From the NCBI RefSeq assembly GCF_024124745.1, contig NZ_JAMXRU010000009.1:1-64000 (forward strand): a stretch of 64,000 nucleotides of DNA. The letters run 5' to 3'. A program made the translations under genes and the position numbers. This document shows positions 15,602 through 25,430 of this stretch, in pieces. The stretch's first letter is position 1. Each line of letters starts with the position of its first letter. The DNA comes from Aeromicrobium sp. CnD17-E. Lineage in GTDB: Bacteria; Actinomycetota; Actinomycetes; Propionibacteriales; Nocardioidaceae. The notes under the pieces are model-generated. The model saw nothing but the letters and a program-made list of their open reading frames with translations. It did no database searches and was not told where the DNA came from.

Positions 15602-16612
15602 ATGCTCATCGCACAGCGCCCCGTCCTGACCGAAGAGGTCGTCGCCGACAACCGTTCGCGGTTCGTCATCGAGCCCCTCGAGCCCGGCTTCGGGTACACC
15701 CTCGGCAACTCGCTGCGCCGCACGCTCCTCAGCTCCATCCCGGGCGCGTCGGTCACGTCGATCAAGATCGACGGCATCCAGCACGAGTTCTCGACCGTCC
15801 CAGGCGTGACCGAGGACGTCACCGAGATCATCCTCAACCTGAAGAACCTCGTCGTCTCCTCCGAGCACGACGAGCCGTTCGTCATGTACCTGCGCGCGCA
15901 GGGCCCCGGTGTCGCCACCGCGGCCGACATCGAGGCCCCCGCGGGCGTCGAGGTCTACAACAAGGACCTGCACATCGCCACGCTGAACGAGAAGGGCAGC
16001 CTGGAGATCGAGCTCGTCGTCGAGCGCGGCCGCGGCTACGTCTCGGCGGTGCAGAACAAGACCGGCGACGAGGAGATCGGGCGCATGCCGGTCGACTCGA
16101 TCTACAGCCCGGTCCTCAAGGTCACGTACAAGGTCGAGGCCACCCGAGTCGAGCAGCGCACCGACTTCGACAAGCTGATCATCGACGTCGAGACGAAGTC
16201 CTCGATCCTGCCGCGCGACGCGATCGCGTCGGCCGGTTCGACCCTCGTCGAGCTCTTCGGCCTGGCCCGCGAGCTCAACGTCGAGGCCGAGGGCATCGAC
16301 ATCGGCCCGTCGCCGGTCGACGAGCAGCTCGCCGCCGACCTCGCCCTGCCGATCGAGGAGCTCAACTTCACGGTTCGCTCGTACAACTGCCTCAAGCGCG
16401 AGGGCATCCACTCCGTGGGTGAGCTCATCACGCGCTCGGAGCAGGACCTGCTCGACATCCGCAACTTCGGCTCGAAGTCGATCGACGAGGTCAAGGCCAA
16501 GCTGGCCGAGATGGGCCTGGCCCTCAAGGACAGCCCGGCCGGTTTCGACCCGTCGGCCGTCCTCGACTCCTACGACGACGACGCCAGCTTCGCCGAGGAC
16601 GAGCAGTACTGA
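15602..16612 (+). CDS. rpoA: RNA polymerase alpha subunit
   Basis: Alpha (336 aa) dimerises to nucleate RNA polymerase assembly. The N-terminal domain shows [20 protein letters not shown] and [17 protein letters not shown]. The C-terminal domain (about 250-320), which contacts UP elements and activators, has LTRSEQDLL-type motifs and [14 protein letters not shown]. An acidic tail follows. It lies in its canonical place between rpsD and rplQ. Confidence 0.98.
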   Translation: MLIAQRPVLTEEVVADNRSRFVIEPLEPGFGYTLGNSLRRTLLSSIPGASVTSIKIDGIQHEFSTVPGVTEDVTEIILNLKNLVVSSEHDEPFVMYLRAQGPGVATAADIEAPAGVEVYNKDLHIATLNEKGSLEIELVVERGRGYVSAVQNKTGDEEIGRMPVDSIYSPVLKVTYKVEATRVEQRTDFDKLIIDVETKSSILPRDAIASAGSTLVELFGLARELNVEAEGIDIGPSPVDEQLAADLALPIEELNFTVRSYNCLKREGIHSVGELITRSEQDLLDIRNFGSKSIDEVKAKLAEMGLALKDSPAGFDPSAVLDSYDDDASFAEDEQY

Positions 16613-16655
16613 GCTGCTCGCTCATCGACCGTATTACTGACCTGGAGACAGACAC

Positions 16656-17249
16656 ATGCCCACGCCCACCAAGGGAGCCCGCCTCGGCGGCAGCCCGTCG
16701 CACCAGCGCCTGATCCTGGCGAACCTCGCGACGGCGCTGTTCGAGCACGGCCGCATCACCACCACCGAGGCCAAGGCCCGCCGTCTGCGGCCCTACGCCG
16801 AGCAGCTCATCACGAAGGCCAAGACCGACACGGTGGCGAACCGCCGCCAGGTCGTGAAGGTCGTGCGTGACAAGAGCGTCCTGCACACGCTGTTCACCGA
16901 GATCGGCCCCGCCATGGCGAGCCGTCCCGGTGGGTACACGCGCATCACGAAGATCGGTCCGCGCAAGGGCGACAACGCCCCCATGGCCGTCATCGAGATC
17001 GTCGAGGAGAAGTCCTTCACGGCGCAGGCGACCGCCCCGGCGACGAGCAGCGCGGCTCCGGTCGAGGAGCCGACGGCCGAGGAGACGCCCGCGGTGAACG
17101 CGGCCGACGACTCCGCCGAGGTCGAGACCGACGTCGTCGCGGGTGCGCCCGCCACGGAGGCCGAGACCGAGCCGGCCACCGAGGCCGACGTCGAGGCAGC
17201 GGCCGAGGCCGTCGAGGGTGCGACCGACGAGGACACCACCAAGGCCTGA
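16656..17249 (+). CDS. rplQ: 50S ribosomal protein L17 with long acidic C-terminal tail
   Basis: L17 lies near the tunnel exit. Residues 1-120 are the conserved domain ([40 protein letters not shown]). After [20 protein letters not shown], residues from about 125 to 197 form an Ala/Glu/Thr-rich low-complexity tail, longer than in most phyla but common in actinobacteria. It ends the super-operon, with a perfect terminator hairpin just after it. Confidence 0.97.
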   Translation: MPTPTKGARLGGSPSHQRLILANLATALFEHGRITTTEAKARRLRPYAEQLITKAKTDTVANRRQVVKVVRDKSVLHTLFTEIGPAMASRPGGYTRITKIGPRKGDNAPMAVIEIVEEKSFTAQATAPATSSAAPVEEPTAEETPAVNAADDSAEVETDVVAGAPATEAETEPATEADVEAAAEAVEGATDEDTTKA

Positions 17250-17262
17250 CCCCAGGTCCCGT

Positions 17263-17302
17263 CACGAGGGCCCCCACCGCACCAGCGGTGGGGGCCCTCG
17301 TG
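17263..17302 (+). terminator. Terminator after rplQ
   Basis: A perfect 18-bp stem starts CACGAGGGCCCCCACCGC and closes over the loop ACCA. It begins 13 bases after the rplQ stop. No U-tract follows (TGCGTGCG), which is common for terminators in GC-rich actinobacteria. It closes the ribosomal super-operon. Confidence 0.85.
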
Positions 17303-17420
17303 CGTGCGTCCCGGAACGGGACGAGATTCCCGATACTGGTCGGACCGGCGGCCGAGGGCCGATAGGGTCGGCCCGGGCGTGTCACTCGGGGGCGCTCGTC
17401 GTCTGCACCGAGGAGTCGTC

Positions 17421-19571
17421 GTGGTCAGGTCCGGAGTCGTCATGCTCACCACCGGAGCGGTGCTCGCAGCACTGTTCCCGGCCGCGGCGGTCGCCGCCCC
17501 GACCCCGACCGCGACCACCGACCCGGCACCCGTCGCCACTGCCGCGCTGGCCGAGGCGCAGGCACCGTCGGTCGAGCCCGAGGCCGTGGGCATCATCGTG
17601 CAGAGCACCGCGTCGCCGCAGAGGGTCGAGGCCGCGGTCGACGACGCGCTCCCGTCCGACGTCGCGGTGCGTGACACGGTCGACGGCGCCGGCGGCCTGT
17701 CGCTCGTGGAGCTCGACGGGACGCTCGAGGGCGACACGGCCAGCGAGGTCGCCGACGCGATCGAGCAGCGCAGCGACGTCACGTTCGCGACCCCGAACTA
17801 CCGGGTCCGTGCCTTCTCCACGCCGCCCGTGTCGACCGACGACACGTTCTTCGGCGACCAGCACAACCTCTGGGACCGCTCCCGCTCGCGGGGCGGCTAC
17901 AGCGTGCGCGCCCCGTCCTTCTGGCAGACCACGCGCGGCAGCAGCGACACCGTGGTGGCCGTGCTCGACACCGGCATCGTGGCGAACCACGCCGACCTCG
18001 CAGGCCAGCTGGTCCCGGGCTACGACCTGGTGACCGACGAGTACGTCTGCCCGTCGGGCTCTCAGGTGTGCAGCACCCGCGGGACCTTCACCAACGCCGA
18101 CGACGGCGACGCCCTCGACCCCGACCCGTCCGACCCGGGTGACTGGATGGACGCGACGTGGGCGAAGAAGTGTGGCGCGCCGAAGGGGACGAGCTACGCC
18201 AGCTCGTGGCACGGCACCCACGTGGCCGGCATCGTCGCGGCCAAGGCGGACAACGGACGCGGCACCGCCGGCGTCGCCCCCGGCGTCCGGGTGCAGCCGG
18301 TGCGCGTCCTCGGCCACTGCGGAGGCGACACCTGGGGCATCATGCACGGCATCTACTGGGCCGCCGGCGCCGACCTCGGCACGGTGGAGGACAAGGAGTT
18401 CGCGGGCACGCCCGTGAACCCGACGCCGGCGAAGGTGCTGAACATGTCGCTCGGCAGCACGATGCGCACGGAGGCGCAGCGTCGCCAGGCCTGCAAGGCC
18501 TACGCGAAGCCGCTGGCGTTCGCGCGGTCCCGTGGAGCCACCGTGGTCGCGGCGGCGGGCAACGACAGCTTCACCAAGAACGTCAGCGCCAACCTCTCGG
18601 TCCCGGCGGCGTGCCCCGGGGTGATCTCGGTGGGCGCGACCAGCCGCACGGGGCACCGGTCGTACTACTCCCAGGCCGGCTCCACCGTCGACCTCTCGGC
18701 ACCCGGTGGCGACACGATCATGGACGCCCGGAGCGACGAGAGCGACGGGCGGGGCCACGGCGGCATCTGGTCCAGCGTGATCACCGCCACGACCCGCCCG
18801 AACACCGGCTACGTCGCTCGTCAGTACGAGGGCACCAGCATGGCGGCTCCCCACGTCGCCGCGGCCGCGGCGCTGCTCTACTCCCAGGGCGCGACGTCGC
18901 CCGCCAAGGTCGAGGAGACGCTCGAGCGATCCGTCAGCCGTTTCCCGGCCCGCGACAAGCGGTACGCGTCGGTCGTGGTCAGCGACGGGCGGAAGAACTA
19001 CCGGCTGTTCGACCTGAACTGCACGACGTCGCGCTGCGGCACCGGGATGCTGAACCTCGAGCGGTTCGCGCCCCGGACCGCTGGCACCGCCACCGTCGGG
19101 CGGACGGTCTCCTTCGAGGGCTGGCAGACCAGCCGCAGCGACGTCGCCTACGAGTGGTTCATGGGGGACCCCACGCAGGTCCTCGGCCGCGGCCGCACCT
19201 TCACCGTGCCCACCTCGGCACTGGGCCGTTCGCTGGCCGTCAAGGTCACGGTGCCCGGCCAGGGCGACACGATCGTCGGCACGCCCACCGTCGGCAAGTC
19301 GACCAGCACCACCTCCACGGCGCTCGGGACGTCGGTCTCGCGGACCAAGCGCGCGACGTTGAAGGTGCGGGTCTCCGGACCCGTGGGCGCGACGGGCACC
19401 GTGCAGGTCTACGACGGCCGCCGCCGCGTGACCACCGTGACCCTCGCGCGCGGCCGGGCGACGGTGCTGCTGCCGCGACTCTCGAAGGGCCGGCACACCA
19501 TCAAGGCCGTCTACTCGGGGAGCTCGCTGCTCAAGGGCTCGTCCCGCGCCCGGACGATCACGTCGAAGTAG
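17421..19571 (+). CDS. Secreted subtilisin-like (S8) serine protease
   Basis: This is a 716-residue exported subtilase. The GTG at 17421 (GAGGAG nine bases upstream) gives a signal peptide with hydrophobic core and cleavage near AVAAP. An I9-like propeptide occupies about 50-135. The catalytic triad is Asp183 (VAVLDTGI), His267 (SWHGTHVAGI) and Ser473 (YEGTSMAAPHVA), with the oxyanion Asn in VVAAAGND. Cysteine pairs suggest disulfides. The C-terminus (about 640-716) is an Ig-like repeat with a TGTVQVYDG strand and an AVYSGSS ending. It probably processes or degrades extracellular proteins; targets are unknown. Confidence 0.93.
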   Translation: MVRSGVVMLTTGAVLAALFPAAAVAAPTPTATTDPAPVATAALAEAQAPSVEPEAVGIIVQSTASPQRVEAAVDDALPSDVAVRDTVDGAGGLSLVELDGTLEGDTASEVADAIEQRSDVTFATPNYRVRAFSTPPVSTDDTFFGDQHNLWDRSRSRGGYSVRAPSFWQTTRGSSDTVVAVLDTGIVANHADLAGQLVPGYDLVTDEYVCPSGSQVCSTRGTFTNADDGDALDPDPSDPGDWMDATWAKKCGAPKGTSYASSWHGTHVAGIVAAKADNGRGTAGVAPGVRVQPVRVLGHCGGDTWGIMHGIYWAAGADLGTVEDKEFAGTPVNPTPAKVLNMSLGSTMRTEAQRRQACKAYAKPLAFARSRGATVVAAAGNDSFTKNVSANLSVPAACPGVISVGATSRTGHRSYYSQAGSTVDLSAPGGDTIMDARSDESDGRGHGGIWSSVITATTRPNTGYVARQYEGTSMAAPHVAAAAALLYSQGATSPAKVEETLERSVSRFPARDKRYASVVVSDGRKNYRLFDLNCTTSRCGTGMLNLERFAPRTAGTATVGRTVSFEGWQTSRSDVAYEWFMGDPTQVLGRGRTFTVPTSALGRSLAVKVTVPGQGDTIVGTPTVGKSTSTTSTALGTSVSRTKRATLKVRVSGPVGATGTVQVYDGRRRVTTVTLARGRATVLLPRLSKGRHTIKAVYSGSSLLKGSSRARTITSK

Positions 19572-19580
19572 GTCGGGCCC

Positions 19581-20189
19581 TCAGCCCCGGCGCACGGTCA
19601 GCACGCGGAAGCCCTTGCTGCTGGCCGTGCGCTCGGTGGGCCAGCCCTGCCCGACGAGCCAACGCTGCAGGCTGTCTGCACCCAGGTTCTTGCCGACGAC
19701 CAGCCGGGCTTGGCCGTCGTCGGCGAGCCGGTCGAGCCAGTGCAGGAGCAGCGCGTGCAGGGCGTCCTTGCCGATGCGGATCGGGGGGTTCGACCACATC
19801 GCGTCGAACGTCACGTCGTCGGGCACGTCGTCCGGTGCGGCGACGTGGACGCGCGCCCCGCCGTCCGCCGGCAGCGCGTCGGCGTTGAGCCGGGTCAGCT
19901 CGCGCGCCCGCTCGTTCACGTCGACGGCCCACACCCGCGCCGCGGGTGACGCGGCCGCGACGGCGCAGGCGATCGGGCCCCAGCCGGACCCGAGGTCGAG
20001 GACGGTGCCCGTGCGAGGGTCGGCGGACTCCAGCAGGACCCGCGTGGCGTGGTCGAGGTGCTCGCCGGAGAACACGCCCGTGCTCGTGGTGCAGGTGAGC
20101 CGGTGTCCCCAGGCCTCGACCGCGACGGTGCGGCGCTGGTCGGGTCCGTCGGGACGGTCGTCGAAGTAGTGGCCGCTCACACGCACCAT
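19581..20189 (-). CDS. Class I SAM-dependent methyltransferase, RsmC/RlmG-like
   Basis: The 202-residue protein has a SAM-binding motif VLDLGSGWGPIACAVA at about residues 65-80, the acidic VWAVDVNERA strand and the catalytic SNPPIRIG (NPP[FYI]-type) motif of N-methyltransferases acting on nucleic-acid bases or protein amides. The overall pattern resembles the C-terminal catalytic half of RsmC (16S m2G1207). The start is uncertain: GGGAGG abuts the ATG at 20189, so the GTG at 20180 (nine-base spacing) may be used. It is convergent with the protease gene. Confidence 0.8.
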   Translation of the reverse strand: MVRVSGHYFDDRPDGPDQRRTVAVEAWGHRLTCTTSTGVFSGEHLDHATRVLLESADPRTGTVLDLGSGWGPIACAVAAASPAARVWAVDVNERARELTRLNADALPADGGARVHVAAPDDVPDDVTFDAMWSNPPIRIGKDALHALLLHWLDRLADDGQARLVVGKNLGADSLQRWLVGQGWPTERTASSKGFRVLTVRRG

Positions 20190-20214
20190 CCTCCCAGCGG
20201 CTCGCGGGAGCGGC

Positions 20215-21036
20215 TCAGCAGTGTCGTGAGACGTGCCCGCGGGCACCGCGCGGCAGCACGTCGCGGTCACGCAGCTGGATGGGGTGCTCGCCGGCTCGCT
20301 CCTTGCAGGCGCGGGCGTAGGCCCGGCGGCCGTTGTCGGTGTACTCGACCTCCACGACGGCCGAGCCGTACACGTCGGTGTAGGCAGCGCACTCGCGGTA
20401 GACCTCGCACTCCTCGGCCACCGCGAAGTCGAAGCCGAGCGCCCTGCCGTCCAGCTCGGGGGTGTTCTTCTGTGCGATCGCGAGCCCGGCGTCGTGCGCG
20501 GCGCGCACGAGGGCACGGGCCGTCGCCTCCGTCTGGCGGCGCGTCATCAGGCCCCTCGACCGTGTCCAGGCATCGAGGTTGTCGGGCTCGACCGCGGCGT
20601 AGCCGTCGCGGGCACACGCGCGGAACCAGCGCGCCACCACGGCGACGACGGCGGCCCGACGTGCCGCGGTGCGCTGGTCCAGCAGCACCTCGTCCGGCCA
20701 GCCGGGATCGCGCACCAGACGTCCACCCTGCCGCAGCAGCAGCGTGGGGTGGTGCTTCTTCCACCAGCCGAGGTCGCCCGGCTGCGTCTGGAAGGCGTTG
20801 ACGTAGCAGACCGAGTACCGGTCCGGGTCTGCCGGAGCCGTCCGGTCGCGGACGACGACGGTGACGTCGTCCGCCGGGCGGTAGGCGCCGCCCAGCTGGT
20901 AGTCGGCGACGGCGTCGGCCGGGAACGGCCGTACCTCGGGCGGGGCCTGGTCGGCGGCCGCGGAGCAGGCCGACGCGACGAGGACGGCCGCGACGAGCGG
21001 GAGGCAGAGCCGCAGGGCGCGCGCACGGGACGTCAC
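20215..21036 (-). CDS. Lipoprotein, GH114-like (endo-alpha-1,4-polygalactosaminidase family)
   Basis: A 273-residue lipoprotein: basic N-terminus, hydrophobic helix and lipobox LVASAC (Cys24). The mature part is a GH114/DUF297-type TIM barrel, with a DYQLGGAY opening, CYVNAFQTQPGDLGWW, a FRACARDGYAAVEPDNLDAW acidic catalytic loop and IAQKNTPEL. Characterised members cut alpha-1,4-linked galactosamine polymers. Here it would be anchored outside the membrane. It lies 9 bases after truA in the same direction, though the functional link is not obvious. Confidence 0.8.
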   Translation of the reverse strand: MTSRARALRLCLPLVAAVLVASACSAAADQAPPEVRPFPADAVADYQLGGAYRPADDVTVVVRDRTAPADPDRYSVCYVNAFQTQPGDLGWWKKHHPTLLLRQGGRLVRDPGWPDEVLLDQRTAARRAAVVAVVARWFRACARDGYAAVEPDNLDAWTRSRGLMTRRQTEATARALVRAAHDAGLAIAQKNTPELDGRALGFDFAVAEECEVYRECAAYTDVYGSAVVEVEYTDNGRRAYARACKERAGEHPIQLRDRDVLPRGARGHVSRHC

Positions 21037-21045
21037 CGCCCCAGG

Positions 21046-21867
21046 CTACGGCGTGCGGGTGCCGGGCCCCTCGTCACGACGTCGTCGCGCCTCGCCGACC
21101 CTGGTGGCGAGCCCGGCGTCGTCGGGGTACACGACCTCCTCCAGGACCAGGCCGTGTGCCGGCATCACCTTGACGCGGGGGTCGCGGGCACCGGCCAGCA
21201 GGACCTCCCGCGCCCACGACGCCGGGTGCCGTCCCTCGCCGACCGCGACCAGCGCGCCCATGAGCGCCCGCACCATGGAGTGGCAGAAGGCGTCGGCCCG
21301 CACCGTGGTGACGAGCAGCCCGTCGTCGGGGGAGCGGACCGTGCTGAGCTCGAGGAGTGTGCGGATGGTCGTCGCGCCCTCACGTCGCCGGCAGAAGGCC
21401 GCGAAGTCGTGCTCGCCCACGAGCAGGCCACCAGCCGCGGACATCGCCGCCGCGTCGAGCGCCCGCGGCCAGGCGACCACGGTGCTGCGGTACAGCGGGT
21501 CGACGCGGGCCGGGTCGTCCTGGATCCGGTACGCGTAGCGACGTTCCAGGGCGGCGAAGCGTGCGTCGAACCCCTCGGGTGCGAGGCGGACCCGGTGGAC
21601 GACGACGTCGTCGGGCAGCAGTCGGCGCAGCCGCCGGGCCAGCACCTCGGGGTCGACGTCGACGTCGAGGTCGACGTGCGCCACCTGGCCGCGGGCGTGC
21701 ACGCCGGCATCGGTGCGGCCGGCGCAGGTCAGGCCCGGCCGCTCCTCCAGGCGCAGCACGGTGGCGATGGCCTGTTCGACGGTCTCCTGCACGCTGCGCA
21801 GTCCCGGCTGCGTCGCCCAGCCCCGGAAGCCGGCCCCGTCGTAGGAGAGGTCGAGTCGCAGGCGCAC
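21046..21867 (-). CDS. truA: tRNA pseudouridine(38-40) synthase TruA
   Basis: TruA (273 aa) makes pseudouridine at positions 38-40 of tRNA anticodon arms. The catalytic Asp is in [17 protein letters not shown], preceded by the typical [18 protein letters not shown]. The C-terminal [20 protein letters not shown] fits the family. In many actinobacteria truA directly follows rplQ in the same direction; here it is 3.8 kb downstream and on the opposite strand. Its start is 29 bases from the divergent phosphoesterase gene. Confidence 0.96.
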   Translation of the reverse strand: MRLRLDLSYDGAGFRGWATQPGLRSVQETVEQAIATVLRLEERPGLTCAGRTDAGVHARGQVAHVDLDVDVDPEVLARRLRRLLPDDVVVHRVRLAPEGFDARFAALERRYAYRIQDDPARVDPLYRSTVVAWPRALDAAAMSAAGGLLVGEHDFAAFCRRREGATTIRTLLELSTVRSPDDGLLVTTVRADAFCHSMVRALMGALVAVGEGRHPASWAREVLLAGARDPRVKVMPAHGLVLEEVVYPDDAGLATRVGEARRRRDEGPGTRTP

Positions 21868-21896
21868 CCCGACACGGTAGTCCCTACGCTGGTCCC

Positions 21897-23180
21897 GTGA
21901 AGCGCGGACTCGTGGCCTCCACCTGTGCAGCCCTCGTCCTCGCGGCGTGCTCCCCGAGCACCCCGCAGGAGACCGCTCCGCCGGAGAAGGGCACGGGGAC
22001 GACGCCGACGTTCGTCGTCCTCAACCCGACCCCCGACCCCGCGACGTCGCAGACCGTCACCTGGCGGTCGCGGGAGGCGTTCGACGACCAACGGGTCGTC
22101 GCGCGTCCCGTCGGCGGCGGCCCGCAGGTCCGCGCCGACGCGACCCGCAAGGCGGCGACGAGCGTGCGCGACAGCGGCTCGGCGCTGCCCGCCTACACGG
22201 CCACCCTGCGCGGGCTGCAGCCCGGCACGCGCTACCGCTACCGCGTCGAGAACGCCGGCGGCACGGCCGGCCCGTACACGTTCCGCACGCCCCGCGACGA
22301 CGACGCCCCGTGGACGTTCCTCGCCCTCGGCGACACCCAGGTCGACAACGCCGACGTCCCCGCACGGATCGTGCGCGAGGCCGTCGACGAGCACCCCGAG
22401 GCCAACCTCGTCCTGCACGCCGGCGACGTCGTCAACGAGCCGTGGCGGCACGGCGAGTGGGTCGACCTGATGAAGGCGCTCGCGCCCGTGCGGACCAGCC
22501 GCAACCTCGCGGTGTCGATCGGCAACCACGAGCGGTGCATCCTCGTGCGGGGGTGCCGTTCCGGTGGAGCCGAGGGCTTCCGCACCTACTTCACCGACCC
22601 CAGCAACGACGTCGACGGCCAGCAGCCGACCTGGTACAGCTTGGACCAGCAGGGCGTCCGGTTCGTCGTGCTCGACTCCTTCGGCACGGACCTCGAGGCC
22701 CAGGCCCGCTTCCTCGACGAGCGGCTCGCGGACAACCCGAACCGGTGGAGCGTCGTGCTCATGCACGCGGGGCCGTTCGCGTCGCGCGTGTACCGCACGA
22801 ACACCGAGGTGTTCTCGACGATCCTGCCGGTGGTGGAGAAGCACGACGTCGACCTCTTCCTCAACGGCCACGACCACGTCTACACGAGCGGCTACCACGG
22901 GGACCCGGACGGCACGGTCTTCGCGGTCTCGGACTCCGGGCCGAAGTACTACCAGATCTCCGGGGAGGACTGGACCCGTCGAGGGGCCACGCGCACGCGC
23001 TGGGCGAAGCAGGTGAGCACCTACCAGGTCGTCGACGTCGGGCCCGACGCGCTGCACTACCGGGCGGTCGTCGCCGCCAACGGTGCCGCCGCGCAACCGC
23101 GGCTGCGACCGGGGACCGTCCTCGACGACGTGACGATCCGCAAGGACGCACGGGGGACGAAGACCGTCACCCGCCGCTGA
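21897..23180 (+). CDS. Lipoprotein metallophosphoesterase, purple-acid-phosphatase type
   Basis: A 427-residue exported protein with lipobox LVLAAC (Cys18). An N-terminal fibronectin-like domain (about 35-125, ending [16 protein letters not shown]) precedes a calcineurin-like phosphoesterase domain. Metal-binding motifs are in order: LGDTQ (Asp), [20 protein letters not shown] and NGHDHVY. The layout matches bacterial purple acid phosphatases, which release phosphate from extracellular esters. The GTG start at 21897 is divergent from truA. The enzyme substrate is not known. Confidence 0.88.
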   Translation: MKRGLVASTCAALVLAACSPSTPQETAPPEKGTGTTPTFVVLNPTPDPATSQTVTWRSREAFDDQRVVARPVGGGPQVRADATRKAATSVRDSGSALPAYTATLRGLQPGTRYRYRVENAGGTAGPYTFRTPRDDDAPWTFLALGDTQVDNADVPARIVREAVDEHPEANLVLHAGDVVNEPWRHGEWVDLMKALAPVRTSRNLAVSIGNHERCILVRGCRSGGAEGFRTYFTDPSNDVDGQQPTWYSLDQQGVRFVVLDSFGTDLEAQARFLDERLADNPNRWSVVLMHAGPFASRVYRTNTEVFSTILPVVEKHDVDLFLNGHDHVYTSGYHGDPDGTVFAVSDSGPKYYQISGEDWTRRGATRTRWAKQVSTYQVVDVGPDALHYRAVVAANGAAAQPRLRPGTVLDDVTIRKDARGTKTVTRR

Positions 23181-23187
23181 CCTGTCG

Positions 23188-24765
23188 TCAGCCGGCGAGC
23201 CGGGTCGCCGAGCAGGACGGCGTGCCCAGCATCCTGACCTCCATGATCCCGAGCTGGATGCCGAGCATCTTCAGCAGCGGCTGGACCAGCAGGTCGAGCG
23301 TGCCGGTGAGCTTGTTGATGGCGTCGAGCACGGAGTTCGTGGTGCTGTCGACGCTGCTCAGGACGATCCGTTCGCCGCCGCCGTAGATCTGCGTGAGATC
23401 AGGTGCGGGTGGGTAGGGGAACTGCTGGGTGGTGGTCTTCGCGCCGACCGTCCCGGTGATCCGCACGACGCCCGCGAGCGGGATCCCCAGCAGCGACAGC
23501 GGGGTGACCGTGGCGCTGCCCGTGCCGCCGGGCCCGCTGAGCGTCGCGAGCGAGGTGTCGCCGCGCACGGTCGTGGAGGCCTGCACACCGCTGGACGCGC
23601 ACGTGACGCTGGTCAGCGTGGCGGTGCCCTGGCCGACCTGCACGCCCAGCGAGATGTTGCCGATGCCGGCGATCCCGAGGACGCTCACCCCGGTCTTGAC
23701 GTCGAGGCGGACCTGGGCGGTGCGTGCCTGCGCCCCCACGCCGCCGCAGGCGATGACCGGCGGTTCGATGATCGTCAGCTGCGTGTTCGCGGTGACGAGG
23801 TCCAGCGGCACGCCGAGGTCGGTGCCGATCGCGACCGCGTTCTTGCCGTTCGCGACCGCGGCGGAGACGGCGGCGGTGCCGATGAGGTCGAGGGCGTTCA
23901 GCTGGGCGTCCAGACCGGACTCCCCACCCGTGCCGACCGACAGGAAGCGTCCGAGGTTCACGTTCAGCGCGCCGACCTGCCCGCCGATGGTGTTCAGCAG
24001 GGTCGCCTGGGCCGTGTTGCCCTGGCGCTGCAGGACCGTCGCGGTCGCCACCATCAGCTGGCGCAGCGTCACCGTCGCGGTCGCGAGCTGCTGCGTCGTG
24101 CCGACACCCAGCTCGGCGGCCACGTCGCCCAGTCGGACGGAGAGCGTCTTGAGGTCGACGATGCCGGAGTAGCCCACGAGCCCCAGGTTCACCCGGAGGA
24201 TCCGGTCGAGCAGCGGGCTCAGGGCGCTCTGCGAGGAGTTGAGCACGAGCGACTTGGTGCCGGCGGAGAAGCAGACGGCGGGTTGGGCGCGGGCGCCGAC
24301 GGCGCTGCGTGCCGCGCTGCCCGAGCTGCGACCGATGACCGGTGCGAAGGCGAAGTCGACCGTGGTGCTGGACTCGACCTTCACCGCGTCGCAGACGCCG
24401 TTGGCCGCACCCGCCACGAACGTCTTCGTCGCCGTGTCGAGGTGGCCCGGCGTCACCACGAGCGGCGACGTCCGGCCGATGCGACGGTTCTGGCGGGCGA
24501 GGCTCGCGTTCGCCGCGGTGGTGAGCGCCGTGGCGTCGCAGGTCGGGAGCTTGCGCGCGGCGTCGAGCGCGACGACGTCGGCGACCGACTGCATGTCGCG
24601 GACCGCCACCCGCTGGAGGCCGAGGTCGGCCGCGAACGCCGTGAAGCCCAGCAGGATCGTCATCGTGAGGATGGTCAGCGGCAGGATCGAGCCGCGCTCG
24701 TCGCGCCGACGCGAGGGCCGGCGGTCGTCGCCCCGCAGCGCGAGACGCGCCCACCGCCCGGTCAC
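23188..24765 (-). CDS. TadG-like pilus-assembly/secreted protein
   Basis: A 525-residue protein with one N-terminal membrane segment (ILPLTILTMTILLGFTAFAA) of the Tad/TadG type, followed by VADVVALDAARKL, typical of Tad proteins with a type IV pilin-like leader. The remaining about 450 residues are Thr/Ser/Val-rich, contain scattered Cys and are probably extracellular. It overlaps the tadE stop by four bases (GTGA), so the two are coupled. No TadA ATPase, TadB/C or Flp pilin gene is in the window, so the partner machinery must be elsewhere or absent. Confidence 0.72.
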   Translation of the reverse strand: MTGRWARLALRGDDRRPSRRRDERGSILPLTILTMTILLGFTAFAADLGLQRVAVRDMQSVADVVALDAARKLPTCDATALTTAANASLARQNRRIGRTSPLVVTPGHLDTATKTFVAGAANGVCDAVKVESSTTVDFAFAPVIGRSSGSAARSAVGARAQPAVCFSAGTKSLVLNSSQSALSPLLDRILRVNLGLVGYSGIVDLKTLSVRLGDVAAELGVGTTQQLATATVTLRQLMVATATVLQRQGNTAQATLLNTIGGQVGALNVNLGRFLSVGTGGESGLDAQLNALDLIGTAAVSAAVANGKNAVAIGTDLGVPLDLVTANTQLTIIEPPVIACGGVGAQARTAQVRLDVKTGVSVLGIAGIGNISLGVQVGQGTATLTSVTCASSGVQASTTVRGDTSLATLSGPGGTGSATVTPLSLLGIPLAGVVRITGTVGAKTTTQQFPYPPAPDLTQIYGGGERIVLSSVDSTTNSVLDAINKLTGTLDLLVQPLLKMLGIQLGIMEVRMLGTPSCSATRLAG

Positions 24766-25259
24766 GAGTTGATCTCCGCCGTCGTCTCGTAGGAGACCTT
24801 GGACGGCAGCACCACCCCGAGCCCCGGGAACGACGGCAGCAGGGGGTGGTCGCGGTAGAGGTGGGAGATCGCGACCTTCGCGCACTTCGACGTCGAGCCG
24901 GTGCAGGTCATCGACGGCGTGATGACGCAGGTGCCGACCACCTCGCTGCCGCGGGTGAGCGTGCCTGCGGACGTGCACGTGACGCCGTAGGAGCCGAGCG
25001 ACCGGTTGACGGCCGCGCGGGCGTCGGACAGCGACGTCGTCGAGCCGCTGGGTGCGACCGCGAGCACCCGCGCCCCCTCGGCCGCGGCCTGGCTGATCCC
25101 CTGCCGGTAGCTCAGCATCCAGCCGTAGCTGATGATGCCGAACAGCAGCGCCACGAAGATGGGCAGCACGAGCGCGAACTCGACGGCTGCCGCACCGTCC
25201 TCACGGCGGCGCTGGTGCGTGGTGCGTCCCTGGACGCGTCGGTGTCGTCGTCCGACCAT
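24762..25259 (-). CDS. TadE-family protein
   Basis: A 165-residue minor-pilin-like protein. After an Arg/His-rich N-terminus comes the TadE signature EDGAAAVEFALVLPIFVALL, a leader-peptide-like site plus hydrophobic helix, then QAAAEGARVLA. The ATG at 25259 is preferred over the GTG at 25262 because GGGAG lies seven bases upstream. It is the first gene of a two-gene unit with the TadG-like protein, probably a pseudopilin of a tight-adherence-type secretion system. Confidence 0.82.
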   Translation of the reverse strand: MVGRRHRRVQGRTTHQRRREDGAAAVEFALVLPIFVALLFGIISYGWMLSYRQGISQAAAEGARVLAVAPSGSTTSLSDARAAVNRSLGSYGVTCTSAGTLTRGSEVVGTCVITPSMTCTGSTSKCAKVAISHLYRDHPLLPSFPGLGVVLPSKVSYETTAEINS

Positions 25260-25378
25260 CACGATGCTCCCTCAGTCGTGACCGTCGGTTCTGCCGTGTG
25301 CAGAGCCGGCGTGAAAGCTCCCTCCCCTCCGGCGCTCCCACACCGGAAAGGTCTTTCGTCCCGCAACATAGCGCGAAA

Positions 25379-25415
25379 ACGGCCCCCTGTCCGTGGAACC
25401 AGGACAGAGGGCCGT
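25379..25415 (-). terminator. Intrinsic terminator of gltA
   Basis: On the minus strand ACGGCCC-TCTGTCC pairs with GGACAGGGGGCCGT around loop TGGTTCCAC and runs directly into TTTTCGCG, a classic stem plus U-run, 15 bases after the gltA stop. The tadE start is on the far side in the same direction, so this isolates the two units. Confidence 0.85.
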
Positions 25416-25430
25416 CGAGCGGTGCGGGGG

